In this document: one piece after another, positions 1 to 8,723 of the stretch
Layout of the letters: each line of letters begins with the position of its first letter
Position numbering within the stretch: position 1 is the stretch's first letter
Assembly: GCA_963934855.1 (NCBI GenBank)
Contig: CAWWAC010000001.1
Span: forward strand, 186,001 to 250,000
Length of the DNA stretch: 64,000 nucleotides
Direction of reading: 5' to 3'
Origin: MAG-120531 sp963934855
Lineage (GTDB): Bacteria; Bacteroidota; Bacteroidia; Flavobacteriales; Flavobacteriaceae
Notes under the pieces: model-generated
The model's database searches: none
Told to the model about the DNA's origin: nothing
What the model saw: only the letters and a program-made list of their open reading frames with translations
Made by a program: the position numbers and the translations under genes

Positions 1-32
1 AAGGTGCTTTTTTTATGTATTTAGTAACAATA

Positions 33-203
33 TTACAAAGTCTTATTTTTTTTTGCATCGCGTTTCTCTTTTAAAAATTCTAATAGAGAACCTCCCAACC
101 AATAAGGAATAACAAAAGTCAATAAAAATATCATTAGCCAAAAACCAATAGTTAAAATGGTTAAAAAAGCTATAAATCCTAAATATTGGTCAAATTCAAA
201 CAT
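33..203 (-). CDS. Small membrane protein, 56 aa, unknown function
   Basis: This short reading frame begins with ATG (MFEFDQYLGF) and ends with KKNKTL. Residues about 8-34 are one or two closely packed hydrophobic segments, followed by a WLGG turn and a basic, lysine-rich tail (LKEKRDAKKNK). By the positive-inside rule the tail should face the cytoplasm. No enzyme motif is visible and I do not recognise the family. A good flavobacterial-type promoter lies just upstream on the same strand, which supports a real gene. It is divergent from fumC. Nothing in the sequence reveals its role. Confidence 0.7.
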   Translation of the reverse strand: MFEFDQYLGFIAFLTILTIGFWLMIFLLTFVIPYWLGGSLLEFLKEKRDAKKNKTL

Positions 204-223
204 ATTATTAATAAATTACATTA

Positions 224-256
224 CAAAGATAACGTAGATTTTGTAATTCTAACAAA
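224..256 (-). promoter_or_regulatory. Bacteroidota-type promoter for the small membrane protein
   Basis: Read on the minus strand there is TTTG (256-253), a 21-base spacer, then TATCTTTG (231-224). This matches the Bacteroidota consensus TTTG / TAnnTTTG with allowed spacing. The start codon at 203 lies about 20 bases downstream. It is the best two-box promoter seen in the window. Confidence 0.7.
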
Positions 257-296
257 TCTGAAGGAAAAAAAATGGCAAAAAAAGGTATGGGTAGCG

Positions 297-304
297 TACC
301 TTTG
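297..304 (+). promoter_or_regulatory. -7 box upstream of fumC
   Basis: TACCTTTG fits TAnnTTTG exactly, 44 bases before the fumC ATG. No good -33 TTTG is visible at the proper distance, so this rests on the -7 element only. Confidence 0.5.
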
Positions 305-348
305 TGTGTATATAAACATATTGAATTGTTTAATAATATCTTATTCAT

Positions 349-1743
349 ATGAGCTTTAGAATTGAAAAAGACACCATGGGTACTGTAGAAGTGCCATCAG
401 ATAAATATTGGGGCGCACAAACAGAGCGTTCTCGAAATAACTTTAAAATAGGTCCAGTGGGTTCTATGCCCATAGATATTATCTACGGCTTTGCGTATTT
501 AAAAAAAGCAGCTGCCTATACAAACTGTGATTTAGGTATTCTTTCAGCAGATAAAAGAGATTTAATAGGGGCTGTCTGTGATGAAATTTTAGCAGGAAAA
601 CACAATGATCAATTTCCACTAGTAATCTGGCAAACAGGTTCGGGTACTCAAAGCAATATGAATGTCAATGAAGTAATTGCAAATAGAGCACAAGAACTGG
701 CGGGAAATAAAATAGGTGAGGGAGAAAATGTCATTCAAGCCAATGACGATGTTAATAAATCTCAATCTTCAAATGATACTTTTCCAACAGCTATGCATAT
801 TGCAGCTTATAAGAAAATAGTAGAGGTCACCATCCCAGGTATTGAAAAACTTAGAGATACCCTAGCAAAAAAATCTAAAGATTTTAGTGGAGTAGTCAAA
901 ATTGGAAGAACACATTTAATGGACGCCACTCCCCTAACTCTAGGACAAGAATTTTCTGGCTATGTTTCACAATTAGACCACGGTTTAAAAGCCATTAAAA
1001 ATACCCTACCCCATTTATCTGAAATAGCCTTAGGTGGAACAGCTGTAGGAACAGGATTAAACACCCCAAAAGGATATGATGTTCTGGTTGCAAAATACAT
1101 AGCTACATATACTGATATGCCTTTTATTACGGCGGATAACAAATTTGAGGCCTTAGCTGCTCATGACGCCATAGTAGGAAGTCATGGTGCCTTAAAACAA
1201 TTGGCCGTCTCTTTAAACAAGATTGCTAGTGACATTAGACTCTTAGCATCTGGCCCTAGGTCTGGAATAGGAGAAATCACTATTCCTGCTAACGAACCAG
1301 GAAGTTCTATTATGCCTGGAAAAGTAAACCCCACTCAGGCAGAAGCCCTCACTATGGTTTGTGCACAGGTAATGGGAAATGACGTAGCCATAACTATTGG
1401 TGGTATGCAAGGTCACTATGAACTCAATGTGTTTAAACCACTTATGGCGGCTAATATTTTATATTCTGCCCAATTACTTGGCGATGCTGCTGTATCTTTC
1501 AATGAGCATTGTGCTATTGGTATAGAGCCCAACCACGCTGTTATAAAAAAAATGTTAAATAACTCACTTATGCTAGTGACAGCTTTGAATACAAAAATTG
1601 GATATTATAAGTCCGCAGAAATTGCTAATACGGCACATACCAATGGCACCACTTTAAAAGAAGAAGCGGTAAATTTGGGCTATGTCACTGCAGAGGAGTA
1701 CGACCTTTGGGTAAAACCTGAAGAAATGGTGGGTAGCTTGTAA
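349..1743 (+). CDS. fumC: Fumarate hydratase, class II
   Basis: Class II fumarase interconverts fumarate and L-malate in the citric acid cycle, in the cytoplasm, as a tetramer without an iron-sulfur cluster. The 464 aa length is normal for the family. The superfamily signature GSSIMPGKVNP is present near residue 325, along with the GSGTQSNMNVNEV segment near 100 and the GRTHLMDATP segment holding the catalytic histidine near 190. The ATG at 349 matches the usual N-terminus (MSFRIEKDTMG). It is a single-gene unit with its own -7 box and a strong hairpin terminator shared with the convergent neighbour. Confidence 0.97.
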   Translation: MSFRIEKDTMGTVEVPSDKYWGAQTERSRNNFKIGPVGSMPIDIIYGFAYLKKAAAYTNCDLGILSADKRDLIGAVCDEILAGKHNDQFPLVIWQTGSGTQSNMNVNEVIANRAQELAGNKIGEGENVIQANDDVNKSQSSNDTFPTAMHIAAYKKIVEVTIPGIEKLRDTLAKKSKDFSGVVKIGRTHLMDATPLTLGQEFSGYVSQLDHGLKAIKNTLPHLSEIALGGTAVGTGLNTPKGYDVLVAKYIATYTDMPFITADNKFEALAAHDAIVGSHGALKQLAVSLNKIASDIRLLASGPRSGIGEITIPANEPGSSIMPGKVNPTQAEALTMVCAQVMGNDVAITIGGMQGHYELNVFKPLMAANILYSAQLLGDAAVSFNEHCAIGIEPNHAVIKKMLNNSLMLVTALNTKIGYYKSAEIANTAHTNGTTLKEEAVNLGYVTAEEYDLWVKPEEMVGSL

Positions 1744-1763
1744 TAAACAGCTTTATTAAATAA

Positions 1764-1792
1764 AAAAAGGTCCGTTTTCAGCGGACCTTTTT
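1764..1792. terminator. Bidirectional intrinsic terminator
   Basis: An 11-base-pair stem (AAAAAGGTCCG / CGGACCTTTTT) with a 7-base loop sits between two convergent genes. The A-run on one side and T-run on the other let it serve both fumC and the minus-strand gene. Confidence 0.85.
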
Positions 1793-1809
1793 AATTGGTA
1801 AATTTTAAA

Positions 1810-2691
1810 TTACTTTAATGTAAAAGTAGAAGTTCCTAACAGACGTAGGGCATTGTCATATACGTTTACCATGTAGTTTCCTTTTGGGAAATCTTCTGTT
1901 GCGCTCACATAGTCACAGACGTCAATAGCGCTATTTTCATATAAAAAAGCAGTAGATTTACTATAATTAAGAGTAGCTCCACCGTCTACAGAAGCAGTCT
2001 TAGCGTCTCCTAAAACATTTCCTTGAGGATCTAAAACTTCAATATAAAAGTTAGTATCTCCCATTTTGGCTAATACATTCTTAGCTACTGTATAGCAAAT
2101 TTTAAAAGCATCTGCTCTTCTAGCCCTTTTAGTATCCGTAAATTTTCCTGAATTTTTTTCTTTGACTGCTTGCACTGTAAAAGTGTCTAAAATTAAAGCA
2201 GCTCCTCTTTCTACTGCATCTGCTAATTTAGTATTTTGAGCTACTAAAGTTTGATTTTCAGCAGTTTGTACTTCTAGAGCTTCAAAAGTTTTGTTGCGCT
2301 CTTCTGTAAGTTTGGCATTATTCTCAGTTAATAGAGCAATTTTCTCTAGTAATGAAGTGCGTTCTTTGGAAAGTCTGTACACTTGATTTCTGAACTTTCT
2401 TAAACTAGCTACATCTGCATTTAAAACTGCTACTGAATCTATAAAAGCAGAAATTTCTGCTTTTGCAGATGTCAAAGCACTGTTTACAGATGCATTTTCT
2501 GATTTTACACTTTCATAGTCTAATTTTAAATTGTTTAAATCTTCCATTACTAAAGCTTTCTCCTCTGTAAGAGCCGCTTCTGTATTTTGCTTATCGACAA
2601 AAAGTGTAATTGAAAAAATTAAGGTAGCAGCAAAAAGTACTCCTAAGGCAATCGTGATTCTTTTTAAAGAGTTGTTCTCTGAATTTGACAT
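1810..2691 (-). CDS. Membrane-anchored coiled-coil protein, 293 aa
   Basis: The N-terminus has a cytoplasmic stub (MSNSENNSLKR), one transmembrane helix at about 12-32, then a long heptad-rich coiled coil from about 38 to 155. A compact C-terminal domain of about 125 residues follows (for example YIEVLDPQGNVLGD and YMVNVYDNALRLLG), with the look of an extracytoplasmic beta-sandwich. The protein probably projects into the periplasm. Similar proteins in Flavobacteriia are often labelled 'chromosome partitioning' because of the coiled coil, and nothing here supports that. Function unknown. The ATG start is unambiguous. Confidence 0.75.
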   Translation of the reverse strand: MSNSENNSLKRITIALGVLFAATLIFSITLFVDKQNTEAALTEEKALVMEDLNNLKLDYESVKSENASVNSALTSAKAEISAFIDSVAVLNADVASLRKFRNQVYRLSKERTSLLEKIALLTENNAKLTEERNKTFEALEVQTAENQTLVAQNTKLADAVERGAALILDTFTVQAVKEKNSGKFTDTKRARRADAFKICYTVAKNVLAKMGDTNFYIEVLDPQGNVLGDAKTASVDGGATLNYSKSTAFLYENSAIDVCDYVSATEDFPKGNYMVNVYDNALRLLGTSTFTLK

Positions 2692-2750
2692 AATATAAAT
2701 AAAATTAGTTTTAAATAACTTATATACGCTAAAGAGACTCTTTTGGATTT

Positions 2751-2758
2751 TATTTTTG
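2751..2758 (+). promoter_or_regulatory. -7 box for the GNAT gene; decides its start
   Basis: TATTTTTG matches TAnnTTTG. Transcription would begin near 2762, which excludes the in-frame TTG at 2756 as a start and supports the ATG at 2807. Confidence 0.5.
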
Positions 2759-2806
2759 TGTATTTTTATTTATTATTATTTTGTTGCTCCCATACCACCC
2801 GCCCAT

Positions 2807-3274
2807 ATGAAGGATGTTTTTAAGATAATTCCCTATAATAAAAAACACGAAATCGACTTTAAGAAATTAAATATCAGGTGGTTAAATGAATTTTTTAAAG
2901 TAGAACCCATAGATCAAAAAGTACTCTCAGATGTAGATACCTATATTTTAAATAAAGGTGGGTTTATTTTTATAGGAGTTACAAATAAAAAGGTAGTGGG
3001 TTGCTTTGCTCTAATTCCTTTGCCTAATGGTGACTTTGAATTGAGTAAGATGGCGGTAGACCCGCTGTTTCAAGGTCAGAAATTAGGTCAAAAATTATTG
3101 GAATTTGCTCTTGAATTTGCTAAAAGTAAAAGCTGGGGAAAGCTAGTCTTATACTCTAGCACTAAACTAGAAAACGCTATTCATATTTACAGAAAAATGG
3201 GATTTGTAGAAGTTCCAGTAGAATCAGATGTTCATTATGAAAGATGCGACATAAAAATGGAACTCATTTTTTAA
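2807..3274 (+). CDS. GNAT family N-acetyltransferase, 155 aa
   Basis: This is a GCN5-related acetyltransferase, transferring acetyl from acetyl-CoA to an unknown amine. The acetyl-CoA pyrophosphate loop reads QGQKLGQKLL (consensus Q/RxxGxG/A) near residue 95, after the beta-4 strand ELSKMAVDP, and the C-terminal IYRKMGF segment is typical of the fold. I place the start at the ATG giving MKDVFKI rather than an upstream TTG, because the -7 box overlaps that TTG. The substrate cannot be read from the sequence. It is followed closely by the metallo-beta-lactamase gene and may be cotranscribed with it. Confidence 0.85.
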   Translation: MKDVFKIIPYNKKHEIDFKKLNIRWLNEFFKVEPIDQKVLSDVDTYILNKGGFIFIGVTNKKVVGCFALIPLPNGDFELSKMAVDPLFQGQKLGQKLLEFALEFAKSKSWGKLVLYSSTKLENAIHIYRKMGFVEVPVESDVHYERCDIKMELIF

Positions 3275-3294
3275 TCAATAAAAATAATCATATT

Positions 3295-4038
3295 ATGGTC
3301 TCAATAAATATTAAAACTGTATTAATAATCCTGACTGCTAGCTTTACAAATTTTTACGCCCTTGGTCAAGAGTTAGAAATTATTCCCATTGAGCATGCTT
3401 CTGCTGTTTTATTAGAGGGACAAAAAACCATCTTTATAGATCCTGTTGGAGAAGAAGTTTGGTATGAAAATTTCAATAAACCAGATCTTATATTAATTAC
3501 AGACATTCACTGGGATCATTTCAATCCCAAAACCTTAGGAGCCATTATGGGAGCTCAGACACTTATTTTAGCTCCTAGAGCAGTGGTAGAAAAAATGATT
3601 CCCTCTATGCAAAGTCAAACTACTATTATTAACAATGGAGATGTTTTAGAAGTATTAGGGATTAAAATTGAAGCACTACCCATGTATAACTTAAGAAAAG
3701 AGGCCTTAGATTTCCATACTAAAGGGAGGGGAAATGGATACGTACTCAGCATAGGAGACAAAAGAGTTTATTTTTCTGGAGATACAGAAGATATTCCTGA
3801 AATGAGAGCCTTAAAAAACATAGACATAGCCTTTGTTACTATGAATCTGCCTTATACTATGACAGTTACGTCTGCTGCTAGCGCTGTACTTGAATTTACC
3901 CCTAAATCAGTCTATCCTTACCATTACAGAGGAAAACCAGATGTGAGTGATGTAGGCCTTTTTAAAAGTATGGTAGAAAAAGAAAATCCAAGTATAAAAG
4001 TCATTCAATTGGACTGGTACCCTAGAGATTCTTTTTAA
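3295..4038 (+). CDS. Secreted metallo-beta-lactamase-fold hydrolase (UlaG-like), 247 aa
   Basis: An MBL-fold metal-dependent hydrolase. The first 20 or so residues (MVSINIKTVLIILTA...ALGQ) form a signal peptide, so it is probably exported. The metal motif is TDIHWDHFN, a D-x-H-x-D-H variant of HxHxDH, followed by VYFSGDTED with the bridging aspartate and VYPYHYRG with the last histidine. This belongs to the UlaG/L-ascorbate-6-phosphate lactonase-like branch rather than to true beta-lactamases. I chose the ATG at 3295 because it gives the signal peptide directly. The substrate is unknown. Confidence 0.85.
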   Translation: MVSINIKTVLIILTASFTNFYALGQELEIIPIEHASAVLLEGQKTIFIDPVGEEVWYENFNKPDLILITDIHWDHFNPKTLGAIMGAQTLILAPRAVVEKMIPSMQSQTTIINNGDVLEVLGIKIEALPMYNLRKEALDFHTKGRGNGYVLSIGDKRVYFSGDTEDIPEMRALKNIDIAFVTMNLPYTMTVTSAASAVLEFTPKSVYPYHYRGKPDVSDVGLFKSMVEKENPSIKVIQLDWYPRDSF

Positions 4039-4050
4039 AATGAAGATCCA

Positions 4051-5742
4051 TTACCTAATAAGTTTTTTATATTTAATTCTCTTAGGCATTAAATCTCCAC
4101 CCAGCCTTTTCTTCTTATTTTCTTCATAATCAGAAAAAGAACCTTCAAAGAAGTAAACCTGTGAATCTCCTTCAAAGGATAAAATATGAGTACAAACCCT
4201 ATCTAAGAACCAACGGTCATGAGAAATCACAACAGCACAACCTGCAAAGTTTTCAAGACCCTCCTCTAGAGCCCTTAAGGTATTTACGTCTAGGTCATTG
4301 GTAGGCTCATCTAAGAGCAATACATTTCCTTCTTCTTTAAGTGTCATGGCTAAGTGAAGTCTGTTTCTCTCACCACCTGAAAGCGCGTTTACTTTCTTGT
4401 TTTGCTCTGAACCAGAGAAATTAAACCTACTTAAATAAGCCCTAGAATTTACTTGTTTGTCTCCCATCAAAATGAGTTCTTGACCACCAGAAAAATTTTC
4501 CCAAATACTTTTATCTAAATCTATATTACTGTGATTCTGATCTACATAAGCAATTTTAGTAGTTTCTCCAACAGAAAAAGTGCCTTTATCTGGTGTTTCC
4601 TCTCCCATAATCATTCTAAAGATGGTTGTTTTACCTGCACCGTTGGGACCTATAATTCCAACAATACCTGCCTGCGGTAATTTAAAATTTAGAGATTCAT
4701 ACAACAACTTATCATCATAGCCCTTGCTAATATCTTTTGCTTCCAATACATTAGTACCTAATCTAGGTCCATTTGGAATAAAAATTTCTAATTTGTCATC
4801 CAGTTGTTTTTGGTCTTGACTCAATAATTTATCGTAATTATTTAGCCTAGCCTTTTGCTTGGTTTGTCTTCCCTTAGCTCCTTGTCTTACCCATTCCAGC
4901 TCTCTCTCTAAAGTTTTTTGTCGCTTAGATGCAACTTTACTTTCCTGAGCCATTCTCTTAGATTTCTGATCCAACCAACTGGAGTAGTTTCCTTTCCATG
5001 GAATACCCTCTCCCCTATCTAACTCTAAAATCCAACCGGCCACATTGTCTAAAAAATACCTATCGTGTGTTACGGCAATTACAGTCCCTTTATAAGTAGC
5101 TAAATGGTGCTCCAACCAATGTACAGATTCTGCATCTAAATGATTGGTAGGCTCATCTAACAAAAGAATTTCAGGTTCTTGTAAAAGAAGTCTACACAAC
5201 GCTACTCGTCTTTTTTCTCCTCCAGAAAGCACTCCTATTTTCTTGTCAGATTCTGGAGTTCTCAAAGCGTCCATAGCTATATTTAGTTTGGTGTCTAATT
5301 CCCATGCGTTGGATGCGTCTATTTGATCTTGTAAAACAGCCTGCTTATCCATGAGTTTTTGCATTTTATCAGCATCTTCATAAACCTCTGGGAGACCAAA
5401 CATTTCATTAATACTATTGTACTCATCTAGAAGTGCTACAGTTTCTGCTACCCCTTCTTTTACTACTTCTAAAACTGTTTTTTCTGGATCTAATTCAGGC
5501 TCTTGCTCTAAATATCCTACCCTATAACCAGGTGAAAAAACTACATCTCCCTGAAAATTTTTATCTACACCAGCAATGATTTTTAAGAGCGTAGATTTAC
5601 CGGAACCGTTAAGTCCTAATATTCCTATTTTAGCTCCGTAGAAAAAACTTAAATAGATGTTTTTTAATACAGGTGTATTGGCTGTTTTATAGGTTTTAGT
5701 CACCCCTGACATGGAAAATATTACTTTTTTATCATCTGACAT
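4051..5742 (-). CDS. ettA: ABC-F translation factor EttA, 563 aa
   Basis: EttA (energy-dependent translational throttle A) binds the ribosomal E site and gates the first elongation step according to ATP/ADP. Two ATPase domains are visible: Walker A GLNGSGKST near 45 and GPNGAGKTT near 360, signatures LSGGEKRR near 175 and LSGGERNR near 460, and Walker B LLLDEPTNHLD and LLLDEPTNDLD. A long arm and basic linker (KSKRMAQESKVASKRQKTL, then KGRQTKQKARL) separates them. Full length, with intact catalytic residues. A small membrane protein gene follows on the same strand's upstream side, an arrangement I recall from other Flavobacteriia. Confidence 0.93.
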   Translation of the reverse strand: MSDDKKVIFSMSGVTKTYKTANTPVLKNIYLSFFYGAKIGILGLNGSGKSTLLKIIAGVDKNFQGDVVFSPGYRVGYLEQEPELDPEKTVLEVVKEGVAETVALLDEYNSINEMFGLPEVYEDADKMQKLMDKQAVLQDQIDASNAWELDTKLNIAMDALRTPESDKKIGVLSGGEKRRVALCRLLLQEPEILLLDEPTNHLDAESVHWLEHHLATYKGTVIAVTHDRYFLDNVAGWILELDRGEGIPWKGNYSSWLDQKSKRMAQESKVASKRQKTLERELEWVRQGAKGRQTKQKARLNNYDKLLSQDQKQLDDKLEIFIPNGPRLGTNVLEAKDISKGYDDKLLYESLNFKLPQAGIVGIIGPNGAGKTTIFRMIMGEETPDKGTFSVGETTKIAYVDQNHSNIDLDKSIWENFSGGQELILMGDKQVNSRAYLSRFNFSGSEQNKKVNALSGGERNRLHLAMTLKEEGNVLLLDEPTNDLDVNTLRALEEGLENFAGCAVVISHDRWFLDRVCTHILSFEGDSQVYFFEGSFSDYEENKKKRLGGDLMPKRIKYKKLIR

Positions 5743-5758
5743 ATTGTGCTCAATTTAA

Positions 5759-5935
5759 TTATACTCTTCCTTTTAGTGCATTGAATACCCATGCAATTGA
5801 GAAAAATCCAATCCCTACGGTGGCAAAACCCCACCCTGCTACATCGTCATATCTAAAAGCACCCAAGCCAATGAGTAAAAGTCCCATGAAAATCATTATA
5901 AATGTGGCCCAAGCCAGTACAGTATTCTTGTTCAT
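5759..5935 (-). CDS. Small membrane protein, 58 aa (CAL67264-like)
   Basis: I translated this frame directly: it starts MNKNTVLAWATFIM and ends WVFNALKGRV, with two hydrophobic helices (about 6-26 and 34-52) joined by FRYDDVAGWG. It resembles the short flavobacterial membrane protein family named after Gramella CAL67264, and it lies just upstream of ettA on the same strand with a 16-base gap, as I recall for that family. Function unknown. A near-consensus -7 box (GATATTTG on the minus strand, one mismatch) precedes it. Confidence 0.8.
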   Translation of the reverse strand: MNKNTVLAWATFIMIFMGLLLIGLGAFRYDDVAGWGFATVGIGFFSIAWVFNALKGRV

Positions 5936-5998
5936 AATATTGATTAAAATTATACAGCTAACAAATATCGTAAAATTTGATGTGATGTTACCTTAATG

Positions 5999-6958
5999 TT
6001 ATGTCCTTTTAGTTAATTTTTGAACTTGATCTAAAAGACTTGCTAAATCCAAACTGTTTTGGTGGGTCCAATCTGGGTGCTCTAACAGACCCGATGCAAT
6101 GGCTTGTTGAACTGCCTTTATTTCATGAACATAACCCCTTCCTTTAGTAGGTAGTTTATAAGAATTTATCTCATTATTCTGCTCTACTTTGTACCCTTGG
6201 GCTTCATGCCATCTACTGTCTATAGTGATAAGTCCGTTTTTACCACTAATCTGAGCTACCATTGATGATTTAGAGGTGAAACCACTGTACAAAACAGCTT
6301 TTGCATTTTCATAGTCAAAGATCATTGCTGTTTGCACCTCAGTACCTTGGGCAGCGTAATTAGAAGAAGCCATCACTCTCTCGGGCATGCCTAAAATTAA
6401 ATAAGCTAAAAAAATAGGATAAATACCAATATCTAACAGAGAACCACCTCCTAAGGCCACATTTAAAACCCTACTTTGAGGATCTTTATCCATAGCATAA
6501 AAGCCAAAATCTGCTTGTAAATATTGAATGGCACCTATTTCATTATTTCTAATTTTTGAAACTATGTCAACTATACTAGGGTTAAACCTTGTCCAAAGCG
6601 CCTCCATAAAAAATACGCCCTGCTTTTTTGCGTATTGGGTCATTTGTTGCACCTCTTCTAAATTCATCCCCAAAGGTTTTTCACATAAAACATGCTTTCC
6701 AGCTTTCATAGCTGCCAAACTCCATTTGGCGTGGCTACTGTGTGGGGTAGCTATATAGACTATATTTACCTTGGGGTCTTTGAATAAAGATTCGTAATTT
6801 CCATATGAAACATCTGCCCGGTGGGCCAAGGCAAAATCTACTGCCTTTTCTTCAGACCTAGAGGCTACTGCGTATAAATTTGCAGAAGGCACCAAGGCTA
6901 AATCTTTTACAAAGTGTTGGGCTATACTTCCCAATCCTACTATTCCCCAATACGTCAT
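5999..6958 (-). CDS. Gfo/Idh/MocA family NAD(P)-dependent oxidoreductase, 319 aa
   Basis: Rossmann-fold sugar or cyclitol dehydrogenase. The nucleotide-binding loop is GLGSIAQHF at residues about 7-15, the family motif EKPLGMN is near 95, and the substrate-side GGGSLLDIGIYP segment is near 170. The lysine of EKP is the usual catalytic residue. The trans-dihydrodiol-dehydrogenase-like branch fits best by eye (MEALWTRFNP, DIGIYP), but the substrate is not evident. It has its own -7 box at 6997-7004 and is divergent from the carboxyltransferase gene. Confidence 0.85.
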   Translation of the reverse strand: MTYWGIVGLGSIAQHFVKDLALVPSANLYAVASRSEEKAVDFALAHRADVSYGNYESLFKDPKVNIVYIATPHSSHAKWSLAAMKAGKHVLCEKPLGMNLEEVQQMTQYAKKQGVFFMEALWTRFNPSIVDIVSKIRNNEIGAIQYLQADFGFYAMDKDPQSRVLNVALGGGSLLDIGIYPIFLAYLILGMPERVMASSNYAAQGTEVQTAMIFDYENAKAVLYSGFTSKSSMVAQISGKNGLITIDSRWHEAQGYKVEQNNEINSYKLPTKGRGYVHEIKAVQQAIASGLLEHPDWTHQNSLDLASLLDQVQKLTKRT

Positions 6959-6996
6959 TTAATCTATTTTATTTGGTTATAATATAGTTTCATTAT

Positions 6997-7004
6997 CAAA
7001 GTTA
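6997..7004 (-). promoter_or_regulatory. -7 box for the Gfo/Idh gene
   Basis: Minus strand TAACTTTG fits TAnnTTTG, about 38 bases before the start codon. No convincing -33 box. Confidence 0.45.
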
Positions 7005-7031
7005 ATCAATATTACAACGTATCTTTAAGCT

Positions 7032-7039
7032 TAAATTTG
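7032..7039 (+). promoter_or_regulatory. -7 box for the carboxyltransferase gene
   Basis: TAAATTTG fits TAnnTTTG, 26 bases before the ATG at 7066. Only the -7 element is clear. Confidence 0.45.
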
Positions 7040-7065
7040 CTATTAAAGAGTTAAATATTTATTCC

Positions 7066-8694
7066 ATGAGTGCCAAATCTAACACAAATTTAAGCCACCA
7101 CCACCATCTTATTGAAGTCCTTGAAAATAAGCTTAAAGCTATTGCTTTGGGTGGAGGAAAAGAAAAACTATCTAAGGAAAAAGCAAAGGGTAAATTATCT
7201 GCAAGAGAACGTATTGAATACCTTCTAGATAAAAAAGCAAATCAAATTGAAATTGGTGCGCTTAGCGCTTTAGATATGTATGAAGAACACGGTGGCTGCC
7301 CTAGTGCGGGTGTGATTGTAGTGATAGGCTACATTAAAGGTAGGCAGTGTATTGTAGTAGCTAATGATGCCACTGTTAAAGCAGGTGCTTGGTTTCCTAT
7401 GACTGCTAAGAAGAATTTAAGGGCACAGGAAATTGCCATGGAAAATAGAATTCCAATTATTTATTTAGTAGATTCTGCAGGCGTATACTTACCCATGCAA
7501 GATGAGATTTTTCCAGATAAAGAGCATTTTGGTAGGATCTTTAGAAACAATGCTAAAATGAGTAGTATGGGAATTCCACAAATATCTGCCATCATGGGAA
7601 GCTGTGTGGCTGGAGGTGCTTATTTACCAGTGATGAGTGATGAGGCTATTATTGTTGATAAAACAGCGAGTATATTTTTAGCGGGTAGTTATTTGGTTAA
7701 AGCGGCAATTGGTGAATCTATAGATAATGAAACCTTAGGCGGCGCTACTACGCACTCAGAAATTAGTGGAGTGACAGACTATAAAGCTAAAAATGATCAT
7801 GACGCTTTAGATAAAATTAAAAATTTAATTGACAAAATAGGAGCTAATCCTACTGCTGGCTTTAGCAGGGAGAAAATGGTAAATCCTAAAAAAAGTAGTG
7901 TTGAAATGCTCTCTGAATTACCTTCTTCTAGAACAGACCAATATGACATGCTTGGTATTATTGAGGGACTGGTAGATGGTTCTGAATTTGAGCAATACAA
8001 GGAGGGCTATGGCAAAACAATTCTCACTGGCTATGCGCGCATAGATGGTTGGGCTGTTGGTATTTTAGCCAATCAAAGAACAGTAGTTAAGAATGCTAAG
8101 GGAGAAATGCAATTGGGAGGTGTGATCTATTCAGATTCTGCAGATAAAGCTACTAGATTTATTGCCAACTGTAACCAGAAAAAGATTCCACTTGTTTTTC
8201 TGCAAGATGTGAGTGGTTTTATGGTGGGTAGTAAGAGTGAACACGGAGGTATTATTAAGGATGGGGCTAAAATGGTAAACGCGGTGAGTAATTCTGTGGT
8301 ACCAAAATTCACTATCATTATAGGAAATAGTTATGGTGCTGGAAACTATGCCATGTGTGGTAAAGCCTACGACCCAAGACTTATTGTTGCTTGGCCGTCT
8401 GCCAACTTGGCCGTAATGAGTGGGAATTCTGCTGCTCAGGTACTTTTACAAATAGAAAAGGCGTCTCTTAAAAAGCAAGGACAGGAGATTAATCCTGAAG
8501 ATGAGGCGGCGCTATTAAAAAATATTCAAGACCGTTATAACAATCAAATTTCACCCTATTACGCTGCTGCCAGACTTTGGACAGATGCTATCATAAACCC
8601 TTCAGATACTAGAAAATGGATTTCAATTGGGATCTCTGCTGCCAATCATGCCCCTATAGAAACCGCATTTAATATGGGCATTTTACAGGTATAG
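7066..8694 (+). CDS. Acyl-CoA carboxylase carboxyltransferase (beta) subunit, methylcrotonyl-CoA type, 542 aa
   Basis: Biotin-dependent carboxyltransferase of the crotonase-like fold, which moves carboxyl from biotin to an acyl-CoA. N-terminal half: GSCVAGGAYLPVMSDEAI near 180 with the oxyanion-hole glycines. C-terminal half: FLQDVSGFMVG near 380 and NSYGAGNYAMCGKAYDPR near 425. By length and these motifs it is closest to the MccB/3-methylcrotonyl-CoA carboxylase group (leucine breakdown). No biotin carboxylase or biotin carrier gene is adjacent, so the partner must lie elsewhere. A His-rich stretch (SHHHHL) near the N-terminus is native. Substrate assignment is moderate only. Confidence 0.85.
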   Translation: MSAKSNTNLSHHHHLIEVLENKLKAIALGGGKEKLSKEKAKGKLSARERIEYLLDKKANQIEIGALSALDMYEEHGGCPSAGVIVVIGYIKGRQCIVVANDATVKAGAWFPMTAKKNLRAQEIAMENRIPIIYLVDSAGVYLPMQDEIFPDKEHFGRIFRNNAKMSSMGIPQISAIMGSCVAGGAYLPVMSDEAIIVDKTASIFLAGSYLVKAAIGESIDNETLGGATTHSEISGVTDYKAKNDHDALDKIKNLIDKIGANPTAGFSREKMVNPKKSSVEMLSELPSSRTDQYDMLGIIEGLVDGSEFEQYKEGYGKTILTGYARIDGWAVGILANQRTVVKNAKGEMQLGGVIYSDSADKATRFIANCNQKKIPLVFLQDVSGFMVGSKSEHGGIIKDGAKMVNAVSNSVVPKFTIIIGNSYGAGNYAMCGKAYDPRLIVAWPSANLAVMSGNSAAQVLLQIEKASLKKQGQEINPEDEAALLKNIQDRYNNQISPYYAAARLWTDAIINPSDTRKWISIGISAANHAPIETAFNMGILQV

Positions 8695-8723
8695 GCTTAG
8701 ACTTTTCCATAAGTATTGGTGTT

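Noticed and set aside
5781..5996. 71-codon plus-strand frame near ettA
   Set aside because: It is the antisense of the real minus-strand membrane protein at 5759-5935, which has proper composition and neighbours.
7096..7110. HHHH stretch in the carboxyltransferase N-terminus looks like an affinity tag
   Set aside because: It is internal, flanked by native family sequence, and no vector sequence is present.
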